Shown here: positions 5,957 through 11,756 of the stretch, piece by piece
Position numbering within the stretch: position 1 is the first letter of the stretch
Layout of the letters: every line of letters starts with the position of its first letter
Notes under the pieces: generated by a model
The model's database searches: none
What the model was told of the DNA's origin: nothing
The model's input: the letters and a program-made list of their open reading frames with translations, nothing else
Made by a program: the position numbers and the translations under genes
Assembly: GCA_003486945.1 (NCBI GenBank)
Contig: DNFL01000169.1
Location: 1-13,015, forward strand
Source: Hyphomonas sp.
Lineage (GTDB): Bacteria > Pseudomonadota > Alphaproteobacteria > Caulobacterales > Hyphomonadaceae
Length of the DNA: 13,015 bases
Direction of reading: 5' to 3'

Positions 5957-7498
5957 ATGCAGTTCCCGCGTTTCAGAACTCTGCGTACTGACGGATTTTT
6001 CCGCAGCAGGGATGCGAACATTGCCATGCTGGCGGCGTTCATGATCCCGGCGATCCTCGGTCTCGCCGGGTTCGCCATCGACCTGCAAAATACCGTTCGC
6101 CAGAAATCCAAGGTACAGGCATCGCTCGATTCGGCGGTGCTTGCCGGCGCCCTCTCCCGCCAGCGCGGAATGAACGAGGCCGCGGTGCGCGCGGATGTGC
6201 AGTCCTATGCCGCCTCGATGTTCGAGCAGCAGGGCGGTGGATTGTTCTGCGGACCGGTCACGGTTGCGTTCAATGCTGACAACCAGGATATCAGCGGCTC
6301 GGTGAGCTGCCGGCAGCCTGCCTATCTCGTGCAGTTGCTGGGTCATGACCACCTCGACTTCTCGGTCGAGTCCACGTCGACCTATGGCATCGGCGTCGTG
6401 GATATTTCCTTCGTGTTCGACGTGTCCGGATCGATGAACGACCAGAACCGGCTGCCGAACCTGAAGACGGCGGCGAGTGCGGCGTTTGATGAGCTGCTGC
6501 CGGATGACCGCGTGCTGGATGGTTCCGTCCGCCTTGCGATTGCCAGCTATAACCACTCGCTGAATGCAGGCCCGTATCTCAATGCCGTGACCAATTCGAT
6601 CACGCTGGCCGCGGATGCGTCGAACTCGGCCGCGCAGTCCAACTACAATTCCTACAATGATCGCCGGATGACCGACTCGGCGACGGGCAAGCGCTTCTTC
6701 TACTACCAGCGCGGCACCTGCACGAGCGGCGGCACATGCGGGCGCACCTCAAGCTATACCTGGAACGCGCGGCGCTATTTCTTCGAAGATAGCGGCTTGT
6801 CAAACAGTTGCGTCTACGAACGTACAGGCGCGCATGCGGCAACCGATACGGCGCCGACTTCCGGGCGCTGGATGGGTGCGGGCAATCCGCGCTGGAACTT
6901 CTCGGCAAGCTCCACCAGCAAGTATGACGGCTGGCGAAATGTCGAAACGGCCGGCGCAACGGGCTACGGTGTGGGTGCGTATGAAGGCCGCCACGGCACC
7001 TGCATGCCGTCCGGCCCGGTGCCGCTGACCGAAGACAAGGCGGCGTTGAAAGCGCACGTCAACAATCTCGTCGCCGAAGGCGGCACGGCCGGCCATCTCG
7101 GTATCGCCTGGGGCTGGTACCTGATCTCGCCCAACTGGTCGAACATCTGGCCGAATGCTTCGCGCCCGCGTGACTATGGCGCAGTGCGCACTTCGAAGTT
7201 CATGATCCTGATGACGGACGGTGACTTCAACATCCAGCACCCCACAGCCAGCCGGACCTCGTTCCAGCAGTCGATGGACCTGTGCGACCAGATGAAGTCC
7301 CTGCCCGCGAACATCCAGATCTTCACCGTCGGCTTCCAGGTGCCGAGCAATGTGCAGAAAACCAGTGATGGGCGCACCATCATGCAATACTGCGCCAGCT
7401 CTCCCGGCCACGCCTTCAGCGCAGACAGCGGTGCTGAACTGGTGGAAGTCTACCGCACCATTGCGCGCTCGATCTCCGACCTTCGCCTCAAGCACTGA
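5957..7498 (+). CDS. TadG-like VWA-domain protein (paralogue without inserted repeats)
   Basis: The 513-residue product is a tandem paralogue of the preceding gene. It has the same N-terminal anchor (SRDANIAMLAAFM, helix about 22-42) and conserved Cys98 and Cys118. The VWA domain has a canonical MIDAS: D155-x-S157-x-S159, T377 (GTAGHLG) and D421 (MTDGDFN). The two proteins share the core around AGHxGxxWGWYxxSPN and the end motif SSPGHAF...EL.EVY..IARSI. Cysteines 285, 349, 443 and 479 align with 407, 438, 555 and 585 of the first copy. The region 205-355 is Ser/Asn/Tyr-rich and of different make-up from the first protein. The start ATG has AGGAG 8 nt upstream, and only 36 nt separate it from the previous stop, so the pair is an operon. 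Metal-dependent ligand binding in the periplasm is expected from the fold. The partner is unknown. Confidence 0.88.
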   Translation: MQFPRFRTLRTDGFFRSRDANIAMLAAFMIPAILGLAGFAIDLQNTVRQKSKVQASLDSAVLAGALSRQRGMNEAAVRADVQSYAASMFEQQGGGLFCGPVTVAFNADNQDISGSVSCRQPAYLVQLLGHDHLDFSVESTSTYGIGVVDISFVFDVSGSMNDQNRLPNLKTAASAAFDELLPDDRVLDGSVRLAIASYNHSLNAGPYLNAVTNSITLAADASNSAAQSNYNSYNDRRMTDSATGKRFFYYQRGTCTSGGTCGRTSSYTWNARRYFFEDSGLSNSCVYERTGAHAATDTAPTSGRWMGAGNPRWNFSASSTSKYDGWRNVETAGATGYGVGAYEGRHGTCMPSGPVPLTEDKAALKAHVNNLVAEGGTAGHLGIAWGWYLISPNWSNIWPNASRPRDYGAVRTSKFMILMTDGDFNIQHPTASRTSFQQSMDLCDQMKSLPANIQIFTVGFQVPSNVQKTSDGRTIMQYCASSPGHAFSADSGAELVEVYRTIARSISDLRLKH

Positions 7499-7544
7499 GG
7501 CGCAGCGCTTGCGGCAGGGCCCCTGCGCTGGCTAGGACTGGCGC

Positions 7545-8186
7545 ATGCTCAACTGGATTCCCAATGCCCTGACCCTGTCGCGCTGCGTGTTCGCCGTGCT
7601 GGTGCTGTTCGGCGCGCTGCAGGCGGCTGGCATGAGCGCTGCGCAGGCCGGCGCGGGCGGGGATGAGGCGCTGCGCTATGCCACGCTGGCGCAGCTTTGG
7701 CACCAGTTCGCCCTTCTCGCCTTCATCTCCGGCGCGCTGACCGATTTCATCGATGGCTGGGCTGCGCGGGCACTGAAAGCGGAAAGCCGGTTTGGTATCT
7801 GGCTGGACCCGATTGCCGACAAGGTGCTGGTCGGCTTCGCCCTGCTCGCCGTGTCGATGACGCTGAAATCCTGGCTGATCTATGTGCCTGCCGCGCTGAT
7901 CATTGCGCGCGATGTGTTCATGACCTGGCTGCGCACGCGGCCTGAAGCGGCAAGCGTTGTGTTGCCCAGCAATCTCGCCAAGGTGAAGACGGCGGTGGAA
8001 ATGGTGGCGATCGCGGGACTGATGCTGCCCTTCGCGTTGGCGCCGTCCACGGTGGAGGCGGCGCAGGGCGCTGACCCGCTGGCCGTTGGCGCAGCCGTGC
8101 TGATCGTATTCCTGCTCTGGCTGGCGGCGGCATTGTCGCTGATGACGGCGGCGCAATATGTCCGCGCGATCCGCCACGCCGCATAA
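7545..8186 (+). CDS. pgsA: CDP-alcohol phosphatidyltransferase, probable phosphatidylglycerophosphate synthase
   Basis: The 213-residue membrane enzyme transfers a phosphatidyl group from CDP-diacylglycerol to an alcohol, probably glycerol 3-phosphate, the first step to phosphatidylglycerol and cardiolipin. The full signature D(x)2DG(x)2AR(x)8G(x)3D(x)3D is present: D67, D70, G71, A74, R75, G84, D88 and D92. The N-terminus (PNALTLSR, 6-13) and the stretch AKVKTAVEM after the second helix pair favour PgsA over PssA. Residues 25-52 form an Ala/Gly-rich insertion that makes the protein somewhat longer than the usual 180-190. The start ATG has AGGA 7 nt upstream. It begins 46 nt after the TadG-like pair, so readthrough is possible. 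The spacer has short pairings (GCGCAG 7500-7505 with CTGCGC 7523-7528), but no T tract. The family is certain and the acceptor alcohol is likely. Confidence 0.85.
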   Translation: MLNWIPNALTLSRCVFAVLVLFGALQAAGMSAAQAGAGGDEALRYATLAQLWHQFALLAFISGALTDFIDGWAARALKAESRFGIWLDPIADKVLVGFALLAVSMTLKSWLIYVPAALIIARDVFMTWLRTRPEAASVVLPSNLAKVKTAVEMVAIAGLMLPFALAPSTVEAAQGADPLAVGAAVLIVFLLWLAAALSLMTAAQYVRAIRHAA

Positions 8187-8427
8187 GGAAACGCCGACCC
8201 CCGGGGACATGGGAGCCGGCGCAGCCAGCGGTGGGATCAGGGTGGGTTTGAGGGAGAAGTCCCGGCCCGCCGGTATTTCTGAGCGGCGCAGGGGACGCCG
8301 CAGAAAAGAGAATACCGCGCCAGCCTCAACAATTCGTGAATCCGAGGCCCGGAAATTTTCATACTGCCGCACCCAAGGCGCAGCGCTGCCCGACTGCTGC
8401 CATGATTTGCCTCCCAGACTGGCACAC
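8187..8427. other. 241-bp spacer upstream of the L,D-transpeptidase-fold gene
   Basis: An open frame continues through this spacer into the downstream gene, but its Arg-, Pro- and Ala-rich product lacks any signal or domain and would bury the signal peptide, so I treat the DNA as non-coding. It holds a long imperfect hairpin (see 8271-8317). A 9-codon ORF (ATG at 8402) has a stop overlapping the downstream ATG as ATGA, but no ribosome site precedes it. Confidence 0.5.
8271..8317. promoter_or_regulatory. Long imperfect inverted repeat, possible RNA hairpin
   Basis: CGGTATT (8271-8277) pairs with AATACCG (8311-8317), TCT (8278-8280) with AGA (8302-8304), and GCGGCG (8283-8288) with CGCCGC (8296-8301) around a 7-nt loop. 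This gives about 16 pairs, interrupted by a 2-nt bulge on one side and a purine-rich bulge (8305-8310) on the other. There is no T tract on either strand. It could be a 5' UTR structure of the downstream gene, a processing site after pgsA, or a remnant of a mobile repeat. Confidence 0.5.
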
Positions 8428-9186
8428 ATGAGACACCGGGCCGGGAAAAGACCGAACATCATTGCGGTGCTGCTGGCCGCGCTCGCCTTCCTTTGCTTGC
8501 CGGCGCTCTTTGCCTTTGCAGACGCAGACACGGTCCCGGCGACAAAACGCTCGGACACGGCCTATGCGAAGACGAAGCCGGTATTGGAACAGGCGCTGGC
8601 TGCGAAAGGCCTCACGCTCGGCAATCCGGTCTACCTGCGTCTAACCAAACAGCCCGCCGAACTGACAGCCTATGTCGCCGATGCAAAGGGTGATTTCAAA
8701 GCCTTCCGCACCTGGCCGGTCTGCTCCGTATCCGGATCACTCGGGCCGAAGCAGAAGGAAGGCGACATGCAGGCGCCGGAGGGCTTCTATGTGGTGAAGC
8801 CCGCGCAGATGAACCCGGCCTCAAGCTTTCACCTCTCCTTCAATCTCGGCTATCCGAACGCCTTTGACCGCGCCCATGGCCGCACGGGCAGTTTCCTGAT
8901 GGTGCATGGCAGCTGCGCCTCAATCGGCTGTTTCGCCATGACTGATGCGGGGATTGAAGAAATCTGGACCCTGATGCAGGCCGCCTATGAGAAAGGGCAA
9001 GGCGCCGTGAACGTCCACATCTTCCCCTTCCCCATGAGCGCGGCAAACCTGAAAGCGCATGAAGCAAACGAGCATGCCGCCTTCTGGCAGACCCTCGCGC
9101 CTGCCTGGACACAGTTCGACGAGACGGCCCGCGTGCCGCGCGTGAAAGTCTCAGGCACGTCCTATCAGGTTCTCGGCGCCCAGTAG
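8428..9186 (+). CDS. Exported YkuD-fold protein of the YafK/DpaA (LdtF) type
   Basis: The 252-residue protein belongs to the L,D-transpeptidase (YkuD) superfamily, in the branch typified by E. coli YafK (DpaA). DpaA hydrolyses the bond joining Braun lipoprotein to peptidoglycan. A Sec signal peptide (basic RHRAGKR, hydrophobic 11-30, cleavage likely after A-F-A at 29-31) sends it to the periplasm. The catalytic motif is HGSCASIGCFAMTD, with H160 and nucleophile C168. Further hallmarks are SLGPKQKEGD (104-113), APEGFY (116-121), and HLSFNLGYPNAFDRAHGRTG (135-154). The ATG at 8428 is chosen because the signal peptide begins there. No clear Shine-Dalgarno sequence precedes it, and the frame stays open upstream. 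The last 22 bases overlap the convergent Nudix gene. Whether the enzyme transfers or hydrolyses cannot be told from sequence. Confidence 0.88.
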   Translation: MRHRAGKRPNIIAVLLAALAFLCLPALFAFADADTVPATKRSDTAYAKTKPVLEQALAAKGLTLGNPVYLRLTKQPAELTAYVADAKGDFKAFRTWPVCSVSGSLGPKQKEGDMQAPEGFYVVKPAQMNPASSFHLSFNLGYPNAFDRAHGRTGSFLMVHGSCASIGCFAMTDAGIEEIWTLMQAAYEKGQGAVNVHIFPFPMSAANLKAHEANEHAAFWQTLAPAWTQFDETARVPRVKVSGTSYQVLGAQ

Positions 9187-9635
9187 GGCGAGATTGGCAC
9201 GCCGCGATAGAGTTCCTCGAGGCGGCGGCGGTTGCCGGCGGTAATGTCCGCGGGCGGATCATGCGGATCGGCCCATGCCGTTTCCGCAATTTCACCGGCA
9301 CTGGTGGCGCCCACCTGTTCCCAGCTGCCGAAGGGCACGCGGTAGAGCAGCACGTGATCATTGCGGAAATTGTGGTGGTTCGAATAGAAGCCGAACACTT
9401 GCGGCTCGGCGGTGAGCCGGATGCCGCCTTCTTCTATGAGCTCACGGCGCAGCGCCTCCAGCGCCGGCTCGCCGCGTTCCACGCCGCCGCCCGGCATAAA
9501 CCAGCCATTGGTGTAGGTGTGGCGCACGAGGAAAACGCGGCCCTCCGCATTCTCCACGGCTGCCCGCACGCCGAGCGTCATCGGCCGGCTGAGCCGGAAC
9601 CAGGCCTGAAAGGCAAGGGTGCGAAGCGTAGGCAT
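9165..9635 (-). CDS. Nudix hydrolase
   Basis: The 156-residue cytosolic protein has a complete Nudix box, GX5EX7REUXEEXGU, at about residues 50-72 (GVERGEP...RRELIEEGG). This motif binds the metal that drives hydrolysis of nucleoside diphosphates linked to another moiety. The N-terminal part (about 1-48) supplies the first strands of the fold, including GVRAAVENAEGRVFLVRHTY and WFMPGGG. Substrate cannot be deduced: mutT-like, ADP-ribose or other dinucleotide hydrolases remain possible. The ATG at 9635 lies only 5 nt after the serB stop and has no strong ribosome site of its own, so translation is probably coupled to serB. Its 3' end overlaps the convergent L,D-transpeptidase-fold gene by 22 bp. 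Confidence 0.9.
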   Translation of the reverse strand: MPTLRTLAFQAWFRLSRPMTLGVRAAVENAEGRVFLVRHTYTNGWFMPGGGVERGEPALEALRRELIEEGGIRLTAEPQVFGFYSNHHNFRNDHVLLYRVPFGSWEQVGATSAGEIAETAWADPHDPPADITAGNRRRLEELYRGVPISPYWAPRT

Positions 9636-9640
9636 CGAGT

Positions 9641-10549
9641 TTATCCGTGCACGAACTCGGAGGCGGTATAGCCCTGGAAGTAAAGGGCGGCCGTAAGATC
9701 TGTATGCTGAATGGAGGCATTTGCCTCCGCTGCGACCAGCGCCTTCGCCTTGTAGGCAACGCCAAGGCCCGCGGCGCGGATCATGTCGAGGTCATTGGCG
9801 CCGTCGCCCATCGCAATGGCTTCTTCCGCGCCGATCCCGAGCTGCGAGACCGCTTCGAGCAGCGCTTCTCGCTTCGCCTCGCGTCCGATAATCGGGCGGC
9901 CCACTTCGCCGGTCAGGGCGAGGCCGTCATCGGCGAGCAGGTTGCCGAGATGGGCATTGAAGCCCGCCATCTCGGCCACGCGCGACGTGAAAAAGGTGAA
10001 CCCGCCGGAGACCAGCAGCGTCTTGGCGCCGTTCGCTTTCATGGTGGCGATCAGCGTGCGCGCACCGGCGTTCAGCGTGATGCGCTCGCGCAGGGTCCGC
10101 TCCAGCTCGCCCAGCGGCAGGCCGCGCAACATGGCGACACGGGAGGTGAGTGCGGCTTCAAAGTCGAGCTCCCCGCGCATGGCGCGCTCGGTGATCTCGG
10201 AAATCTGGGGCTTGAGGCCGACAGCATCGGCCAGCTCGTCAATGCACTCCTGCCCGATGATGGTGGAGTCCATGTCGGAGATCAGCAGCCGTTTGCGGCG
10301 AAACTGAGCGACCGGCATCACCGCTACATCAATCGGCAGCTTGTGCTCCGCGATGGCGGAGCGGACTTTTTCCGCCGTGCCCTGCGTACTCTGGAATGGC
10401 ATGGCGCCGGCTTCCAGCGGATCGCCGGAGGACAGGTGGACCCAGCCGGCCGGCAGCGCGCCGGCAAGGCCGACCGCTGCGGCAAGGAGGGATTGGAGAT
10501 CGCTCTTCCCTTCCCGGCAAACACCGGCAACGATCCAGTCATGGTTCAC
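9641..10549 (-). CDS. serB: Phosphoserine phosphatase
   Basis: SerB dephosphorylates phosphoserine, the last step of serine synthesis. With the GTG start at 10549 the protein has 302 residues. An N-terminal region of about 85 residues resembles a divergent ACT-type regulatory domain. A HAD-superfamily phosphatase follows: nucleophile motif DMDST (D92, D94), IGQECIDELA just after it, SGGFTFF (motif II, Ser near 181), the motif III Lys in REAKRE (about 226), and GDGANDLDM (D249, D253). I prefer GTG 10549 because GGAG lies 9 nt upstream. A TTG six bases earlier would leave only 3 nt of spacing. It is the first gene of a two-gene operon with the Nudix gene and is divergent from miaA, an arrangement I recall as common in alphaproteobacteria. 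Confidence 0.93.
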   Translation of the reverse strand: MNHDWIVAGVCREGKSDLQSLLAAAVGLAGALPAGWVHLSSGDPLEAGAMPFQSTQGTAEKVRSAIAEHKLPIDVAVMPVAQFRRKRLLISDMDSTIIGQECIDELADAVGLKPQISEITERAMRGELDFEAALTSRVAMLRGLPLGELERTLRERITLNAGARTLIATMKANGAKTLLVSGGFTFFTSRVAEMAGFNAHLGNLLADDGLALTGEVGRPIIGREAKREALLEAVSQLGIGAEEAIAMGDGANDLDMIRAAGLGVAYKAKALVAAEANASIQHTDLTAALYFQGYTASEFVHG

Positions 10550-10622
10550 AGGCAAGCACTCCGGAGGACGGCTTGTCTGTATGTGGCTTTCCCAAAGCGG
10601 GGCAAGCCCTTAGGTGTTGGGA
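10550..10622. promoter_or_regulatory. Divergent serB / miaA promoter spacer
   Basis: This 73-bp spacer must contain at least the start-proximal elements of both genes. I see the ribosome sites (GGAG for serB; AGGTG at 10612-10616 for miaA) and a TTGTCT that could be a weak -35 for miaA, but no matching -10. Promoters may extend into the coding sequences. Confidence 0.3.
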
Positions 10623-11573
10623 ATGCATCCTGTGATCCTGATCCACGGGCCCACGGCCTCCGGCAAGTCGGCCCTCGCCATTGAAGTCGCCCGCCGCCTC
10701 GGCGGCGAGATCATCAATGCCGATTCCATGCAGGTTTACCGCGATCTTCAGGTGATCTCCGCACGCCCGACCGAAGAGGAGATGGCCGGCGTGCCGCATC
10801 ACCTGTTCGGCCATGTCGACGCTGCCACGCGTTTCTCGACCGGTGAGTGGCTGGAGGCCGCCCGCGCAGTGGTCAAGCGGCTGGAACGGCAGAACAAGCA
10901 CGCCATCTTCGTCGGCGGCACGGGGCTCTACCTGCTGGCGCTGACCCAGGGCCTGTCGGACATCCCGCCCGTGCCCGATGAAATCCGCGCCGAAGTGAAG
11001 GCCATCAACGATGCGGAAGGCGCCGACGGCCTGCGCGCCCGGCTGATGCCGCATGATCCGGAACTGGCCGAGCGCCTTGGCACCGGCGACCGCCAGCGCC
11101 TCGCGCGGGCCTATGAAGTGTGGCTGGCGACGGGCCGGTCGCTGACCGATTTCCAGACCGAACGTCAGCCGCCTGTGCTGGAAGAAGGCCGCTGGATGGG
11201 TATCGCCCTGACACCCCCGCGCGCGGCGCTCTACAAGAAGATCGACCGGCGCTTCGAGGGCATGCTGATGCAAGGCGCCATGGCCGAGGCGCGGGCGCTG
11301 GTGGCGCGGGGGCTCGACCCCGAACTGCCGGTCATGAAGGCTTGCGGCGTGCCCTGGCTCGCGGCTTTCGCCCGAGGCGAACTCAGCCCGGAAGAGGCCG
11401 CCGAAAATGCAAAGCGGGACACGCGGCGCTATGCAAAAAGGCAATTCACCTGGATCGGGCGGCAATTTCCGTTCTGGCCGCGCATCCCTTCTCCGGAGTT
11501 GGGAGACCGCCTGAGGGTCATTTTTGCCCTTTACAGGGAGATTGACACCGCTCAAGCGGAAGATTATGCCTGA
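10623..11573 (+). CDS. miaA: tRNA dimethylallyltransferase
   Basis: MiaA adds a dimethylallyl group to N6 of A37 in tRNAs reading codons that start with U, which stabilises codon-anticodon pairing. The 316-residue product has the P-loop GPTASGKS (9-16), the substrate-contact INADSMQVYRDL (31-42, with D34), VGGTGLYLLAL (97-107), EVWLATGRSL (165-174), and the C-terminal tRNA-binding signature DTRRYAKRQFTW (266-277). I chose the ATG at 10623, with AGGTG 6 nt upstream. An in-frame GTG at 10614 would add three residues and lacks a well-placed ribosome site. The end of the gene carries a likely promoter for the ilvB leader. No terminator is seen between miaA and that leader, so some readthrough into ilvB is possible. 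Confidence 0.96.
   Translation: MHPVILIHGPTASGKSALAIEVARRLGGEIINADSMQVYRDLQVISARPTEEEMAGVPHHLFGHVDAATRFSTGEWLEAARAVVKRLERQNKHAIFVGGTGLYLLALTQGLSDIPPVPDEIRAEVKAINDAEGADGLRARLMPHDPELAERLGTGDRQRLARAYEVWLATGRSLTDFQTERQPPVLEEGRWMGIALTPPRAALYKKIDRRFEGMLMQGAMAEARALVARGLDPELPVMKACGVPWLAAFARGELSPEEAAENAKRDTRRYAKRQFTWIGRQFPFWPRIPSPELGDRLRVIFALYREIDTAQAEDYA
11542..11570 (+). promoter_or_regulatory. Probable sigma-70 promoter of the ilvB attenuator transcript
   Basis: A perfect TTGACA (-35, 11542-11547) is followed after 17 bp by TATGCC (-10, 11565-11570), which matches TATAAT at its first three bases. It lies in the last codons of miaA. Transcription would begin near 11577, just before the leader-peptide ribosome site at 11586-11590. 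The position relative to the attenuator is what makes it convincing. Confidence 0.55.
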
Positions 11574-11598
11574 GCGCCTGTATTCGAGGAAACGCCCC

Positions 11599-11637
11599 TT
11601 GCGCAAAATGACCGTAGTAATCCTTCGGCGCCCGTAG
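11599..11637 (+). CDS. ilvB leader peptide (attenuator control peptide)
   Basis: This is a 12-codon ORF reading M-R-K-M-T-V-V-I-L-R-R-P when started at TTG 11599. GAGGA (11586-11590) lies 8 nt upstream of that TTG. An internal ATG at 11608 gives the shorter MTVVILRRP but is 17 nt from the same ribosome site. Four consecutive codons specify the branched-chain amino acids Val, Val, Ile and Leu, the end-products of the pathway encoded downstream. GTA-GTA and CTT are A/T-ending codons, unlike the GTG/GTC and CTG/CTC preference in the neighbouring genes, which would make the ribosome sensitive to charged tRNA. The ORF stops 3 nt before the pause hairpin, as attenuators require. Established biology: branched-chain operons of many proteobacteria are controlled by such leaders. 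The assignment here is inference from sequence. Confidence 0.8.
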   Translation: MRKMTVVILRRP

Positions 11638-11639
11638 CT

Positions 11640-11655
11640 GCCTGATCCCTCAGGC
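11640..11655 (+). promoter_or_regulatory. Pause hairpin / antiterminator half of the ilvB attenuator
   Basis: GCCTGA (11640-11645) and TCAGGC (11650-11655) form a 6-bp stem with a 4-nt loop directly after the leader stop codon. CCTGA could pair instead with the second TCAGG at 11686-11690, inside the loop of the terminator hairpin. That would give mutually exclusive structures. The repeated CCTCAGG (11648-11654 and 11684-11690) is the element that allows the switch. A further small stem, TGCG/CGCA (11659-11662 and 11667-11670), lies between. Confidence 0.6.
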
Positions 11656-11670
11656 GGTTGCGGGTGCGCA

Positions 11671-11703
11671 CAGAAAAGGGCTTCCTCAGGGGGCCCTTTT
11701 TTG
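11671..11703 (+). terminator. Intrinsic terminator of the ilvB attenuator
   Basis: AAAAGGGC (11674-11681) and GCCCTTTT (11693-11700) form the stem around an 11-nt loop. The pairing extends to 11671 and 11703 with one G-T wobble. The T run 11697-11702 provides the U tract after the GGGC/GCCC core. It ends 53 bp before the ilvB start, so it would stop transcription ahead of the gene when branched-chain amino acids are plentiful. Confidence 0.8.
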
Positions 11704-11756
11704 TTGGCGGAAACCTGACCCTTCACCAACCCTTCACCCCCTCCCAGAGTGCCCCG

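Noticed and set aside
4532..6556. Long minus-strand open frame (674 codons) opposite the TadG-like genes
   Set aside because: The product is rich in Arg, His, Ala and Gly with no domain or signal, typical of the antisense frame of GC-rich coding DNA. The plus strand encodes clear VWA proteins.
7499..7544. Terminator between the TadG-like pair and pgsA
   Set aside because: Only short alternative 6-bp pairings with long loops and no T tract, which is not enough to call.
8158..8427. N-terminal extension of the L,D-transpeptidase-fold gene
   Set aside because: It would add 90 Arg/Pro-rich residues ahead of a normal signal peptide and overlap the end of pgsA. The ATG at 8428 fits export.
8402..8431. 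9-codon upstream ORF with ATGA overlap to the L,D-transpeptidase-fold gene
   Set aside because: No ribosome site precedes it and the peptide has no recognisable control codons, so it is likely a chance overlap.
9647..10684. Plus-strand open frame opposite serB
   Set aside because: No domain or signal, and serB on the minus strand has all HAD motifs.
10623..11637. MiaA-dependent control of the ilvB attenuator
   Set aside because: MiaA modifies tRNAs reading UNN codons. The control codons are GTA, GTA, ATC and CTT, so no direct dependence is expected despite adjacency.
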